A stretch of DNA of 64,000 nt from Leptolyngbya subtilissima AS-A7 (GTDB lineage: Bacteria > Cyanobacteriota > Cyanobacteriia > Phormidesmidales > Phormidesmidaceae). The DNA lies in NCBI RefSeq assembly GCF_039962255.1, contig NZ_JAMPKY010000004.1, positions 124,001 through 188,000 of the forward strand, given 5' to 3'. The position numbers were made by a program, and so were the translations under genes. Positions within the stretch are counted from its first letter, which is position 1, and the number at the start of each line of letters is the position of its first letter. The notes under the pieces are model-generated. The model had not been told where the DNA came from and did not search any database. It saw only the letters and a list, made by a program, of their open reading frames with translations. Below are positions 1-10,196 of the stretch, one piece after another.

Positions 1-416
1 GCCATAATGATCGTCATCTTCTTGTGAACCAGTCCCTTGTAACCTGCTTCATCAACGGAGAATGTACGTCCCGCTCGCACAATCTGGTCAAGATAAGCTT
101 TGAAGTTGGCAGGAATGCTGAAGTTATACATGGGGATACTGAAAACGTAGCGATCGGCTGATAAAAACTCGTCGATCAATTCGTCGGAAATCTGAATTGC
201 AGCGGCTAACTCAGGTGTATGTTGATCGGATGGAGTAAACGCAGCAGCGATCCAGTCTTCGCTCACAAAAGGAACGGGGTAATGCCCAATATCCCGGTAG
301 GTTACGGTGTCGTCAGGATGAGCCGTTTTCCACTGGTTAATGAACTCTTTGGAAAGTGTGCGGGAGATGGAGCGATCGCCACGCGGACTCGCATCTAAAT
401 GGAGAATGTGGGTCAT
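1..416 (-). CDS. azoR: FMN-dependent NADH-azoreductase, 3' end cut by window edge
   Basis: The reverse strand encodes about 138 residues beginning MTHILHLDASPRGDRSISR, the typical flavodoxin-fold opening of AzoR, with the phosphate-binding SPRGDRS loop at residues 10-16. Further on come the family motifs FSIPMYNFSIPANFKAYLDQ and the RAGRTF segment. Known AzoR enzymes reduce quinones and azo compounds with NAD(P)H through bound FMN in the cytoplasm. The coding frame is still open at base 1, so roughly the last third of a ~200-residue protein is missing. A second, truncated azoR start lies near 21.9 kb. Confidence in the family is high; the natural substrate is unknown. Confidence 0.93.
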   Translation of the reverse strand, partial: MTHILHLDASPRGDRSISRTLSKEFINQWKTAHPDDTVTYRDIGHYPVPFVSEDWIAAAFTPSDQHTPELAAAIQISDELIDEFLSADRYVFSIPMYNFSIPANFKAYLDQIVRAGRTFSVDEAGYKGLVHKKMTIIM

Positions 417-448
417 AGAATAAATCTCAGATTGTGAATGAAGAATGC

Positions 449-544
449 AGCGGCCTCAGCAAACCCCTCGATCTCGAAAAACTGGTGCAGGCCGTGGTCG
501 AACTCACCCAAACTCGTTCACCGAGCGACGCTCAGCGCTTGTAG
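449..544 (+). pseudogene. C-terminal fragment of a response-regulator receiver domain
   Basis: The plus-strand frame reads SGLSKPLDLEKLVQAVVELT and then runs to a TAG. The segment K-P-(x)2-L-E-x-L-(x)3-V resembles the invariant Lys-Pro and final helix of CheY-like receivers. No receiver core is present upstream, so this is a remnant left beside the convergent DJ-1-type gene, whose 3' end it overlaps by 27 bases. It is too short to function. Confidence 0.55.
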
Positions 545-1204
545 CACGGCTTGGGCCGCCGTCTCGGAAGAGGCCGGATTTTGCCCGGTGATCAGGAGGC
601 CGTCATGCACCACGTGGATCTGCCAATTCTCGGCTTTAGAGTAGTTGCCGCCGTTCTGCTTTAGCATGTCTTCTACCAGAAAAGGCACCACATCGGTCAG
701 ACCCACAGCGGCTTCCTCGCTGTCGGTAAAGCCAGTTACCCCTTTGTTTTGCACCAAGGGTGCGCCATCGGGTGCTTTGGCGTGGCGCAGCACTCCAGGG
801 ACGTGGCACACCGCGGCTACAAGCTTATTCGCTTTATAAAAGGCTTCGATCAAGGCAATGGAGTGGGTGTCGTCGGCGAGATCCCACAGTGGGCCGTGGC
901 CACCGGGGTAAAACACGGCGGCGTAGTCGGCGGCTGACAGCGTAGCCAGCACAGCGGTGTTAGCTAGAGCTTTTTGGGCGTCGGGGTCTTGGCTAAAGCG
1001 AGCGGTGGCCTCAGTTTGGGCGTCAGGAGCATCGCTTTTGGGGTCTAGCGGGGGTTGCCCGCCCTGGGGTGAGGCTAGGGTAATGTCGGCTCCAGCATCT
1101 TTGAACACGTAGTAAGGGGCCGCGAATTCTTCTAGCCAGAAGCCAGTTTTTTTGCCGGTGTCTCCTAACCGGTCGTGGGAGGTCAAAATCATCAAAATTT
1201 TCAT
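518..1204 (-). CDS. DJ-1/PfpI (Hsp31-like) type 1 glutamine amidotransferase-domain protein
   Basis: This is a 228-residue protein with the DJ-1/PfpI fold. It shows the nucleophile elbow AVCHVPG with Cys133, the acidic pair in GFWLEE near residue 25, and the FYPGGHGPLWDL loop near residue 100. Members of this class act as glyoxalase III-type or deglycase/chaperone enzymes that detoxify reactive carbonyls; which activity applies here is not decidable from sequence. The ATG start lies just downstream of a TAAGGAAT-like leader. Its neighbours (azoreductase, redox genes) fit a carbonyl or oxidant stress role. The length is normal for the family. Confidence 0.88.
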   Translation of the reverse strand: MKILMILTSHDRLGDTGKKTGFWLEEFAAPYYVFKDAGADITLASPQGGQPPLDPKSDAPDAQTEATARFSQDPDAQKALANTAVLATLSAADYAAVFYPGGHGPLWDLADDTHSIALIEAFYKANKLVAAVCHVPGVLRHAKAPDGAPLVQNKGVTGFTDSEEAAVGLTDVVPFLVEDMLKQNGGNYSKAENWQIHVVHDGLLITGQNPASSETAAQAVLQALSVAR

Positions 1205-1516
1205 GGTTATTCCTTAGTTAAATGAATTGCAAGTTGTGGTCAAGACGGCGATGGGGCTTAGTCTCTAACCGCAGATCAGCTCGACTAGGGCCAATTGCAG
1301 AATGAAATCAAAAGCTAAACATCTCTGCTTGTGCTTTTAAGTGAAACGTCTGTGTACCCTCAAGGGTTGATGACGTAAGCGATCGCGCCATGAACTGAGG
1401 CTGCAAGACAACGCCAAATTTCATCACTTAAGCTCCGCAAGTTAAGCACAGAGTTAAAATTTTCGTGTCACGTGCCCAATGAGCATTCGCCCAGTTGCAC
1501 CTTGAATATTCATGCC
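1205..1516. other. Intergenic stretch, no gene recognised
   Basis: This region lies between the DJ-1-type start and the left inverted-repeat arm. It has one HIP1-like GCGATCGC and no convincing open frame. It presumably holds the promoter of the DJ-1-type gene. Confidence 0.5.
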
Positions 1517-1718
1517 TTCAAGCATGGAACCGTGCAATTTACTCGCTCGATCTATTTGCATGACTGTTTGCACAAATTCAATATAGGGGGTTGCCTTCAA
1601 GCTGTCGCCTACAACAAGTTAAATTTTTTACAGTGCAAATCGATAGAGTAACCATGCCATCGCAGAGTAGAAGGCTGGCTCTAACTTAAGTTAGAGTCCG
1701 AATTTGATCGAAAGTACA
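1517..1718 (+). repeat. Left arm of ~200-bp inverted repeat flanking the sensor kinase/regulator pair
   Basis: The reverse complement of this segment matches 10197-10397 over its whole length with roughly one difference per ten bases, judged by eye. On the minus strand it contains an open frame (VGDSLKATPYIEF..., ...DRASKLHGSM) that is also largely preserved in the right arm, which suggests the repeat derives from a coding sequence. The outer part carries the perfect palindrome CTCTAACTTAAGTTAGAG. The arm ends about 390 bases before the kinase ATG. Confidence 0.85.
1679..1696. promoter_or_regulatory. 18-bp perfect palindrome, candidate operator
   Basis: CTCTAACTTAAGTTAGAG is perfectly self-complementary. 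The right repeat arm has the same element with one changed end base (10219-10236). It could be a dimeric regulator site or simply the terminus of the repeat element. No experimental meaning is claimed. Confidence 0.4.
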
Positions 1719-2106
1719 CTCAGACAACCGATCGACCATCAATGTCTGAATGCAAAATCCGGTAGCGATGTCCCACACCATTGATGCGGGCGATGACCTG
1801 TTTGCCTCCCGGATGAAGCAGCTATCAATACGAGCTATTGCCGTGAACCGACGACAGACCCTGACTGCCTCAACGCTTGAGCAATACGACTCTCGATTCC
1901 AAGGCAGTCTGTGGGAGATCTTGAATGTATCTCTACCTTCCAGGCTATTTCCTATGCCCTTGCCTTACACCAGTCTGATTGGCTATTGAGTTGAGCAATT
2001 AGAGGTCAGGATATAAAGGCTCTACACAAGGAGCTTTATATTCTGGAGTTTGGCAAGCGATATACTTTGGGAAACGGATGACAGTCCTTCACCGGGGAAG
2101 TATTCA

Positions 2107-5100
2107 ATGATTACCCTGCCTGGAATTACTATCCACAGCAAAATTTATGAGAGCTTAGCTTCTTTGGTGTATCGGGGCATCAGAGAGCAAGATAACTGTG
2201 CAGTGATTGCCAAAGTTCTCAAGCAGGATTATCCCTCTTCTCAGGATTTAACTCGCTATCGGCAGGAGTATCAAATTACTCGATTTCTCAATGTTGAAGG
2301 CGTAGTCAAGGCATACAGCCAGCAAGACTACCAGCGCACGCTGGTGATTCTTTTGGAAGACTTTGGTGGAGAGTCTTTAGAATGCTGGATGCGGCAACAA
2401 TTAGACTTCTCTCCCATGCCGCTGCCGGTTTTTTTGAATATGGCGATCGCCATTACTGATACTCTAGGCAAAATTCATGCGGCTCAGGTCATCCATAAAG
2501 ATATTAATCCTGGCAACATTGTCTTTAATCCGAGGACTGGCGTTGTCAAAATCATTGATTTTGGCATTGCCACTCGCTTCAGTCGCACCAATCCCACATT
2601 CAAAAGTCTCCATCTTCTAGAAGGAACCCCCGCCTATTTTTCGCCAGAGCAAACCGGACGAATGAACCGGATGCTCGACTATCGCACCGACTTTTATTCA
2701 CTGGGTGCAACCTTCTACGAACTGTTGACGAGACAATTACCGTTTCCCACTAAAGATCTCCTAGAGCTAGTCCACAGCCACATTGCCAGACCGCTGACTC
2801 CTCCGCATGAATTGAACGCAACAATTCCCCAACCTGTTTCAGATCTTATTTTGAAACTGATGGCAAAGAATGCGGAAGATCGCTATCAAAGTGCTTGGGG
2901 CATCAAAGCAGATTTAGAACGCTGTGCCCATCAACTGACAGAAGTGGGTTTAATTGAACCTATGCCATTGGGTCTGCAAGATGTTTCCGAGCAGTTCTTC
3001 ATTCCTCAAAAACTGTATGGGCGAGAAGCGAAGATTGCAGCATTATTGGCGGCGTTCGACAGGGTGGCAGGAAATGAGGGAGTAGGGAAATGGAGAAGTG
3101 GGGGAGAAGAAGACATTACCCTACTACCGCATCGTGAAATGATGCTGGTCTCCGGTTATGCTGGCATCGGCAAAACGGCATTGGTGCAGGAACTCCATAA
3201 ACCGGTCACAGCAAACCAAGGCTATTTTATCTCTGGTAAATTTGACCAATTTGGGCGCAACATTCCCTACAGCGCTATTGTGAATGCCCTGCAAAAGTTA
3301 GTGCAGCAACTCTTGAGCGAACCAGATGAGCAGGTGGAAGTGTGGCGATCGCGCCTGCTGACTGCTCTGGGCAACAACGGACAAATCATCATTGATGTCA
3401 TCCCCGAGATTGAGTTAATCATTGGCAAGCAGTCGCCTATACCCAAAGTTGGAGCAACTGAGGCACAGAACCGCTTCAATGTCACGTTTCAAAGATTTGT
3501 GCGGGCGTTTTGTGCCAAAGAGCATCCCCTAGTGATTTTTTTAGACGATCTACAGTGGATCGATTCTGCGACTTTGAAGTTAATCGAACTCATCTTACTT
3601 GATGAGCAAATCCAGTATCTGTTTTTGCTCGGAGCCTACCGAGATAACGAACTGACTCCAACGCATCCGTTGGTCTTAACGCTAGAGAGCCTGGGAAACC
3701 AGGGAGCAGTACTTCAGGAAATCATCCTGGCTCCCTTAACGCTGGAACCGTTGAGTCAACTGGTGGCTGAGACATTACATTGTAATCCTGATACCGTTCG
3801 TTCCTTAACCCAAGTCGTGTTGCGTAAAACCGAGGGCAACCCTTTCTTTGTTGGTGAATTTTTGAAGCTGCTGCATAGCGAAAACCTGTTGACCTTTGAT
3901 GCCCAACAGTTGAGCTGGCAGTGGAACCTAGCTGAGATTGAAGCTCAAAATATCACGGATAATGTGGTGGAGTTGCTGCTGCGTCAGTTGCAGAAATTGC
4001 CGAAAGCAACACAGCAAGCTCTTTGCATCGCGGCTTGTGTTGGGTCTGAGTTTGATTTAGAAACGTTGGCGATCGTTTGCGAAAAATCACCGAAAGCAAT
4101 TTTTCAGGATCTACTAGCAGCAATACAAGCGGGCTTAATTCAACCGCTGTCTGACCTGGACGAAGATTTGTTAGTTCAAGAGTATGAGTTTTCGCACGAT
4201 CGCGTTCAGCAAGCGGCTTATGCTTTGATTGATGAATCGCAGAAACAAGTAGTTCATCTCCAAATCGGTGGCAATTTGCTCGAAAAAACTTCACCAGAGC
4301 AACGACCCGATCGGTTGTTTGAAATCATCGATCATCTTAATCAAGGACTTGAGCTAGTCACTGCTCGATCAGAACGAACTGAAATTGCCAAATTGAATTT
4401 AATGGCAGGTCAGAAAGCAAAAACAGCAACGGCTTATGAAGCAGCTTTTAAGTATTTCACTATAGGGCTTAAACTCCTCAATTCAGAGGGTTGGCAGAGT
4501 GAGTATGACCTCACCTTAGCGCTGTACTCAGAAGCAGCAGAAGCGGCATATCTCCAGGGTCGCTTTGATGAGATGGAACAGTTGGTAGAAGTGGTACTTG
4601 ATCGCGCTAAGACAGTACTTGACAAAGTGCAGGTTTACGATAGCAGAATTCAAGGATATTTGTCACAGGGTAACCTAAAAGAAACACTAAAAACTGGATT
4701 GGAAGCGTTAAAGCTCTTGGGAATAGATTTAATAGAAAATCCAAGTCAGGCAGATATTCAAAAGGAATTGGGGTCAACGGCTGCACTACTTGCTCAACGA
4801 GAAATCGAAGACTTGATTAATTTACCAGAGATGACTGCACTAGAACCGCTGGCAGCTATGTCAATTCTGGCGAGTATGAGGTCTGCTGCATTTATCAGGT
4901 CACCAGCACTATTCATGCTGATTACTTGCAAAACGGTAAATTTATCAATCAACTACGGGAATGCTGTCTGGTCATCACTGTTTTATGCTGGCTACGGGTT
5001 TATTCTATGTGGAGTTGTTCAAGACATTGAATTCGGTTATGAGTTCGGCAAATTGGCTCTCAGTTTGGCAGAACGACTGAATACCAGAGGAAATGCTAGA

Positions 5101-8100
5101 ACCTTAATGTTTTCAAATGTCCATATCATGCACTGGAAGTTGCATCTTAGGAACACAATACCCATGCTGGCTGATGCCTATCAGGATGGAGTGAAAACTG
5201 GAGACTTTGAAGCTGCTGGTTATGCTGCATATTGCGTGTGCTATTACTCGTTTTTTGCTGGAGAAGAACTCACCCAACTGGAACAAAAAACAGCAGCCTA
5301 CAGCAAAGCGGTTGACCAAATTAGACGAGAAAGTCCCTCGGCTTGGATTGCAATAGTGTGGCAGACTATCCTTAATTTGCAAGATAGGACTGAGAATCCC
5401 AGTCGCTTGGTTGGTCGGGTGTGTAATGAAGAACAGGCGTTATCACACGCTATTGCAGTTAAAGATGGAACTGCAATCCAAATGCTCTATTTGCACAAAA
5501 TCATGTTGTGTTATCTATTTGGAGAACACCATCAAGCTGAACAGATTGCTATTTTGGCAAGGCAACATTTTGAAGATGTGACAGCAATAACAGTTCTACC
5601 TATATTCTGTTTCTATCATTCTCTGGCGCTTTTGAGCCTATCGCCTGATGTTTCAAACTCTGAAAAAACAGCTTGGCTAAGTTGTGTTAGCTCCAACCAA
5701 GAAAAGATGCAAAAGTGGGCGAGTCATGCCCCAATGAATTATTTACATAAATTTTATTTAGTCGAAGCAGAAAAAGCGCGAGTCTCAGGACAATTTTTTG
5801 AGGCCGAGGAACTTTATGAACGAGCGATCGCAGGTGCTGCTGAAAATGAGTATATCCAAGAAGAAGCATTAGCTTATGAATTAGCGGCAAAACATTATCT
5901 AGCGCGAGGTCGGGAAAAGTTTGCTCAGACCTACATGAAAGAAGCGCACTATTGCTACGATCGCTGGGGCGCAGCCGCTAAAGTTAAAGACTTAGAAAAC
6001 CGCTATCCACAGTTCTTTTGTCAGTCGCCTAAAGCCGCTTCCACATCAATTCCTATTATCGCTGAAACTATCACTAATCCCTCGCATACTGCTTTTGATT
6101 TGGCAGCAGTGATGAAAGCTTCACAGGCGATTTCTCGTGAAATTGAACTGAAGCAACTGCTGCGATCACTGATGCAAACTTTAATTGAGAATGCTGGCGC
6201 ACAAACCGGATATCTGATTTTAGAAAATTCAGGAGAATGGTCGATTGAAGCGGCTTGTGAACTCAGTACCGATGAAAGTGCTTGTGCGACTCAGGTGTTA
6301 CAGTCTATTCCAATTGCCGATCAATTGCCAGAATCAATCATTCAATATGTGATTCGGACTCTAAAGCCTGTCACCTTAAACGATGCGACTCGTGAAGGTG
6401 CTTTTATTAATGAGCCATACATTCAACAGAACCAGCCTCAATCTGTTTTCTGTTTGCCCCTGCTGAATCAAGCCAAGCTGGTCGGTGTATTGTATTTAGA
6501 AAATCGGTTAGCAACTGGAGTATTTACACCAGAGCGATCGCAGGTCTTGCAGCTATTATCGACTCAAGCCGCGATCGCTATCGAAAATGCCAACCTTTAC
6601 TCAGAACTGCAGGCTAAGGAAAGCAAGATCACCCAGTTCCTTGAAGCGATTCCGGTGGGAATTGCGATCGTGGATGCAACGGGTTGCCCTTACTATGCCA
6701 ACCAATGCAGCAATCAACTCTTGGGCAAAGAAACTGATACTTCTATAGCACCGGAGCAACTCTCAGAGGCTTATCAGCTTTATGTAGCGGGGACGGATCA
6801 AATCTATCCACCGGAGAGCCTGCCTAATGTGCGGGCATTAAGAGGCGAACGCATCAGGACTGAAGATATAGAAATTCGTCGAGATCATGTCACAATTCTA
6901 CTTGAGGCACGGGGAACACCAGTTTTTGATCAACAGGGCAATATCACTCATGCGATCGCTACCTTTCAGGACATTACAGAGCGCAAACAAACCGAGAAAC
7001 TCCTAGCCGACTACAACTGCACTTTAGAGCAACAGATCGCAGAACGAACTGCTGCGTTACAACGCAGTGAAGCTAAGTTCCGAACTATCTTTGAAAACTC
7101 GCAGGTTGGCATCTACCGAACCCGCCTCTCGGATGGATTAATTCTCGATGCCAATCAACGCTTTGCCAATCTGTATGGCTTTGACTCACCAGAGGAGATC
7201 ATTGGGATTGAACACACCGCAGGCTACTATGTCAATCCCAGCGATCGCCAACAATTCCTTGAGATGCTGAAGCGGGATGGGGAAGTGCGAAACTTTGAAG
7301 CCCAGGTGCGGAAACGAGATGAGACATTGTTTTGGGTACTTTTCTCTTCTTATCTGAATGCAGCCGATGGATACATCGAAGGGGTGGTTGTAGATATTAG
7401 CGACCGCAAACAAGCAGAAGCCGCATTACGGCAAAGTGAAGCGAACTACTCCAACCTGTTACAAACTGCGAATTCCGTCATCATTTGCTATGACACGCAA
7501 GGACGAATTCGATACATCAACGATTATGGGGTGAAACTTCTAGGTTATGAAGAACATGAGATTGTAGGGCGAACCTTATTTGAAACCATCATTCCAGAAG
7601 CCGAACTCTCTGGACGCGATGTGAGACCCATGGTCCACGATTTACTTCATAATCCTCAATCGTACCCGCAAGGCGAGAGTGAAAACCTGTGTCGAGACGG
7701 ACGGCGAGTTTGGATGTCCTGGTCGAATCAAGCCATCTTCAATGACCAGGGAGATGTCGTTGAAATCTTATCGGTGGGCAGTGACACCACCCAGCGCAAA
7801 CAAGCAGAAGAGGCATTACAACGCAGTGAGGCCAAGTTCCGCAATATCTTTGAAAACTCGCAGGTTGGCATCTACCGAACCCGCCTCTCGGATGGATTAA
7901 TTCTCAATGCCAATCGATGCCTTGCTAACCTGTTGGGCTTTGATTCACCAGAGGAGATCATTGGGCTAGAACACAGCATTGACTATTTTGTAAATCCCAA
8001 CGATCGCCAACACGCCATTGAGGTGATGAAGCGGGATGGGGAAATGCGAAGCTATGAAGTCCAGATGCGAAAACGAGATGGGACACTGTTCTGGGGACTT

Positions 8101-9552
8101 ACCTCTTCTTATCTAAATGCATCCGATGGATACGTCGAAGGGGTGGTTGCGGATATTAGCGATCGCAAACAAGCAGAAGTCGCTCTACAAATGAGTGAAG
8201 AACGACTACGCTTAGCATTAACCGCTTCAAATCAAGGACTCTTTGATCACAATATCAAAACTGAAGAAATCGTGGTTAACCCAGAATACGCTTTAATGCT
8301 GGGCTACGATCCGGCAATATTTCACGAGACCAAATCTAGGTGGATTGAGAGTTTGCATCCTGATGACAGAGAATCAATGGTTGCAATTTGCAATGCTTTT
8401 AATACTGGAGAAGTCCCCAGCTATCGAGCAGAGTATCGCCTGCGTACCCGGGATGGTCAGTGGAAATGGATTCTTTCTGTCGGCAAAATTGTTGCCTGGA
8501 ATGAATCCGGTGAACCCATCCGATCGTTGGGAGTTTATACGGATATCGACGATTACAAACGGGCAGAAGCCGCGCTGCAAGCCTCTGAAGCAGAACTGCG
8601 AGCGCTCTTCTCAGCCATTCCCGATCCGCTGTGTGTTTACAATGCTGAAGGGCAAGTGATCGACGCAATCCCAGGAAATCCATCCTATGGAGAGGAGTAT
8701 ATAAAGGAATATATTGGTAAAACACTGCATCAACTCTATGCCAAGGAACAAGCTGATGAATTCCTGAATTATATTCAGCAGGTGGTGAAAACCCAACAAG
8801 TACTCACCGTTGAATACACTGAATGCCAGTGGATGGCTGGACGAAAAGTTTGGTTTTCGGCTCGCATTGCCCCGCTTCCGCACGAACAGGTGATTTGGCT
8901 GGCGCGAGACATTACGCTGCAAAAGCAAGCAGAAGCAGCCTCAATTTTGGAAGAACGCAACCGCATGGCACGCGAGATTCACGACACACTCGCTCAGTCG
9001 TTTACAGGCATTCTGGCTCAGGTAGGAGCGGCAAAACAGGTGCTAACGGATGATGTAGAAGCAACTCAGGCGCATCTAGACCTGATCAAAGAATTGGCGC
9101 GAACTGGACTGGCTGAAGCGAGGCGATCGGTCGTGGCGCTCCGTCCTCAGCTTTTGGAGGAGGGCAGTTTACAGAGTGCTCTACATCGTCTTGTCGCTCA
9201 AATCAGAACTGCCGCAATGAATACCACTTTGTATTATGAGATTGAAGGTACAGTGTATTCTCTACCGACTGAAGTCGAGAATAACTTACTACGGATGGGG
9301 CAGGAAGCATTAACCAATGCGATTAAACATGCCAATGCTGACGAAATTCGAGTGGAGCTAGTCTACGATCGCGATCAGGTTTGCTTGCGCGTGCAAGACA
9401 ATGGGCAGGGTTTTGGGGTCGGGAATATTCCAGCCTCTGAGGGTTTTGGCTTACTCGGCATGAGCGAACGGGCAGAGCGCATCGGCGCACAACTGACGAT
9501 TAGGAGTCAACCTGGACAGGGAACAGAGATTATTGTCACCGTCAACCCTTGA
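2107..9552 (+). CDS. Giant hybrid sensor: Ser/Thr kinase domain-AAA ATPase-GAF-multi-PAS-NarL-type histidine kinase
   Basis: The protein has about 2,480 residues. A Ser/Thr kinase domain comes first (nt ~2110-2950, catalytic HKDINPGN, DFG in IDFGIATR). An AAA/STAND-type ATPase follows (P-loop GYAGIGKT near nt 3160, Walker B FLDDLQWID near nt 3540), then a helical TPR-like stretch to ~6050 and a GAF domain (~6110-6590). About six PAS/PAC modules follow (~6630-8920), then HisKA_3 (REIHDTLAQSF, phospho-His near nt 8978) and a C-terminal HATPase (N box GQEALTNAIKHA, G box VQDNGQGFG). Two PAS units are close duplicates. A TTG at 2050 would add 19 residues; the ATG is preferred because conserved sequence starts right there. 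The response regulator follows directly, so the pair is one operon. The signal sensed is unknown. Confidence 0.95.
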   Translation: MITLPGITIHSKIYESLASLVYRGIREQDNCAVIAKVLKQDYPSSQDLTRYRQEYQITRFLNVEGVVKAYSQQDYQRTLVILLEDFGGESLECWMRQQLDFSPMPLPVFLNMAIAITDTLGKIHAAQVIHKDINPGNIVFNPRTGVVKIIDFGIATRFSRTNPTFKSLHLLEGTPAYFSPEQTGRMNRMLDYRTDFYSLGATFYELLTRQLPFPTKDLLELVHSHIARPLTPPHELNATIPQPVSDLILKLMAKNAEDRYQSAWGIKADLERCAHQLTEVGLIEPMPLGLQDVSEQFFIPQKLYGREAKIAALLAAFDRVAGNEGVGKWRSGGEEDITLLPHREMMLVSGYAGIGKTALVQELHKPVTANQGYFISGKFDQFGRNIPYSAIVNALQKLVQQLLSEPDEQVEVWRSRLLTALGNNGQIIIDVIPEIELIIGKQSPIPKVGATEAQNRFNVTFQRFVRAFCAKEHPLVIFLDDLQWIDSATLKLIELILLDEQIQYLFLLGAYRDNELTPTHPLVLTLESLGNQGAVLQEIILAPLTLEPLSQLVAETLHCNPDTVRSLTQVVLRKTEGNPFFVGEFLKLLHSENLLTFDAQQLSWQWNLAEIEAQNITDNVVELLLRQLQKLPKATQQALCIAACVGSEFDLETLAIVCEKSPKAIFQDLLAAIQAGLIQPLSDLDEDLLVQEYEFSHDRVQQAAYALIDESQKQVVHLQIGGNLLEKTSPEQRPDRLFEIIDHLNQGLELVTARSERTEIAKLNLMAGQKAKTATAYEAAFKYFTIGLKLLNSEGWQSEYDLTLALYSEAAEAAYLQGRFDEMEQLVEVVLDRAKTVLDKVQVYDSRIQGYLSQGNLKETLKTGLEALKLLGIDLIENPSQADIQKELGSTAALLAQREIEDLINLPEMTALEPLAAMSILASMRSAAFIRSPALFMLITCKTVNLSINYGNAVWSSLFYAGYGFILCGVVQDIEFGYEFGKLALSLAERLNTRGNARTLMFSNVHIMHWKLHLRNTIPMLADAYQDGVKTGDFEAAGYAAYCVCYYSFFAGEELTQLEQKTAAYSKAVDQIRRESPSAWIAIVWQTILNLQDRTENPSRLVGRVCNEEQALSHAIAVKDGTAIQMLYLHKIMLCYLFGEHHQAEQIAILARQHFEDVTAITVLPIFCFYHSLALLSLSPDVSNSEKTAWLSCVSSNQEKMQKWASHAPMNYLHKFYLVEAEKARVSGQFFEAEELYERAIAGAAENEYIQEEALAYELAAKHYLARGREKFAQTYMKEAHYCYDRWGAAAKVKDLENRYPQFFCQSPKAASTSIPIIAETITNPSHTAFDLAAVMKASQAISREIELKQLLRSLMQTLIENAGAQTGYLILENSGEWSIEAACELSTDESACATQVLQSIPIADQLPESIIQYVIRTLKPVTLNDATREGAFINEPYIQQNQPQSVFCLPLLNQAKLVGVLYLENRLATGVFTPERSQVLQLLSTQAAIAIENANLYSELQAKESKITQFLEAIPVGIAIVDATGCPYYANQCSNQLLGKETDTSIAPEQLSEAYQLYVAGTDQIYPPESLPNVRALRGERIRTEDIEIRRDHVTILLEARGTPVFDQQGNITHAIATFQDITERKQTEKLLADYNCTLEQQIAERTAALQRSEAKFRTIFENSQVGIYRTRLSDGLILDANQRFANLYGFDSPEEIIGIEHTAGYYVNPSDRQQFLEMLKRDGEVRNFEAQVRKRDETLFWVLFSSYLNAADGYIEGVVVDISDRKQAEAALRQSEANYSNLLQTANSVIICYDTQGRIRYINDYGVKLLGYEEHEIVGRTLFETIIPEAELSGRDVRPMVHDLLHNPQSYPQGESENLCRDGRRVWMSWSNQAIFNDQGDVVEILSVGSDTTQRKQAEEALQRSEAKFRNIFENSQVGIYRTRLSDGLILNANRCLANLLGFDSPEEIIGLEHSIDYFVNPNDRQHAIEVMKRDGEMRSYEVQMRKRDGTLFWGLTSSYLNASDGYVEGVVADISDRKQAEVALQMSEERLRLALTASNQGLFDHNIKTEEIVVNPEYALMLGYDPAIFHETKSRWIESLHPDDRESMVAICNAFNTGEVPSYRAEYRLRTRDGQWKWILSVGKIVAWNESGEPIRSLGVYTDIDDYKRAEAALQASEAELRALFSAIPDPLCVYNAEGQVIDAIPGNPSYGEEYIKEYIGKTLHQLYAKEQADEFLNYIQQVVKTQQVLTVEYTECQWMAGRKVWFSARIAPLPHEQVIWLARDITLQKQAEAASILEERNRMAREIHDTLAQSFTGILAQVGAAKQVLTDDVEATQAHLDLIKELARTGLAEARRSVVALRPQLLEEGSLQSALHRLVAQIRTAAMNTTLYYEIEGTVYSLPTEVENNLLRMGQEALTNAIKHANADEIRVELVYDRDQVCLRVQDNGQGFGVGNIPASEGFGLLGMSERAERIGAQLTIRSQPGQGTEIIVTVNP

Positions 9553-10194
9553 GTGAGCATCACGATGAGCCAAGCCACGACCATTCGGGTTTTGATTGCG
9601 GACGATCACGCCATTTTTCGGCAAGGATTAGCCACGATTATCAACCATGACCCGGATATGCAGGTAATTGCTCAAGCTGAAAATGGGGAACAGGCGATCG
9701 CTCTATTTGGGGAACACCAACCGGATATCACGCTGATGGATCTGCGAATGCCGGAAGTGGAAGGAGTTGCCGCCATCGGTGCAATTTGTGCTGCTGCTAA
9801 ATCGGCTCGGATTATTGTACTAACCACATATGACAGTGACGAAGATATTTACCGGGGATTGCAGGCAGGCGCAAAAGGATACCTGTTGAAAGAAACTGAA
9901 CCTGCCGAGCTTCTAAATGCCATTCGTACCGTTCATCGGGGTCAGAAGTATATTCCGCCCGATGTGGGCGCAAAGTTGGTACAGCGCCTCAGCAATCCAG
10001 AACTAAGTGAAAGAGAACTAGAAGTACTCCGCTCACTGGCACAGGGTATGAGTAACGCCGATATTGCGGCTGCTTTGAGCATCGGTGAAGGTACTGTCAA
10101 ATCCCACGTCAATCGGATTTTGAATAAGCTAGATGTTAGCGATCGCACCCAAGCTGTGATTGTTGCCGTTAAGCGCGGTATTGTCAGTTTGTAG
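9553..10194 (+). CDS. NarL/LuxR-family response regulator
   Basis: This 213-residue protein has an N-terminal receiver (acidic pair ADDH, phospho-Asp63 in LMDLRMP, Lys in LLKETEP) and a C-terminal LuxR-type helix-turn-helix (LSERELEVLRSLAQGMSNADIA, residues ~150-205). It begins immediately after the kinase stop. The GTG at 9553 is taken here, and ATG at 9565 is an alternative. The HisKA_3 kinase and a NarL-type regulator form the expected cognate pair, so phosphotransfer followed by transcription control is inferred. Its targets are unknown; the palindromes in the flanking repeat arms are candidates. The stop lies two bases before the right repeat arm. Confidence 0.95.
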   Translation: MSITMSQATTIRVLIADDHAIFRQGLATIINHDPDMQVIAQAENGEQAIALFGEHQPDITLMDLRMPEVEGVAAIGAICAAAKSARIIVLTTYDSDEDIYRGLQAGAKGYLLKETEPAELLNAIRTVHRGQKYIPPDVGAKLVQRLSNPELSERELEVLRSLAQGMSNADIAAALSIGEGTVKSHVNRILNKLDVSDRTQAVIVAVKRGIVSL

Positions 10195-10196
10195 GA

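Noticed and set aside
1750-1989. 79-codon plus-strand ORF before the sensor kinase
   Set aside because: No ribosome site, no motif and unlikely composition; it lies in the leader between the repeat arm and the kinase.
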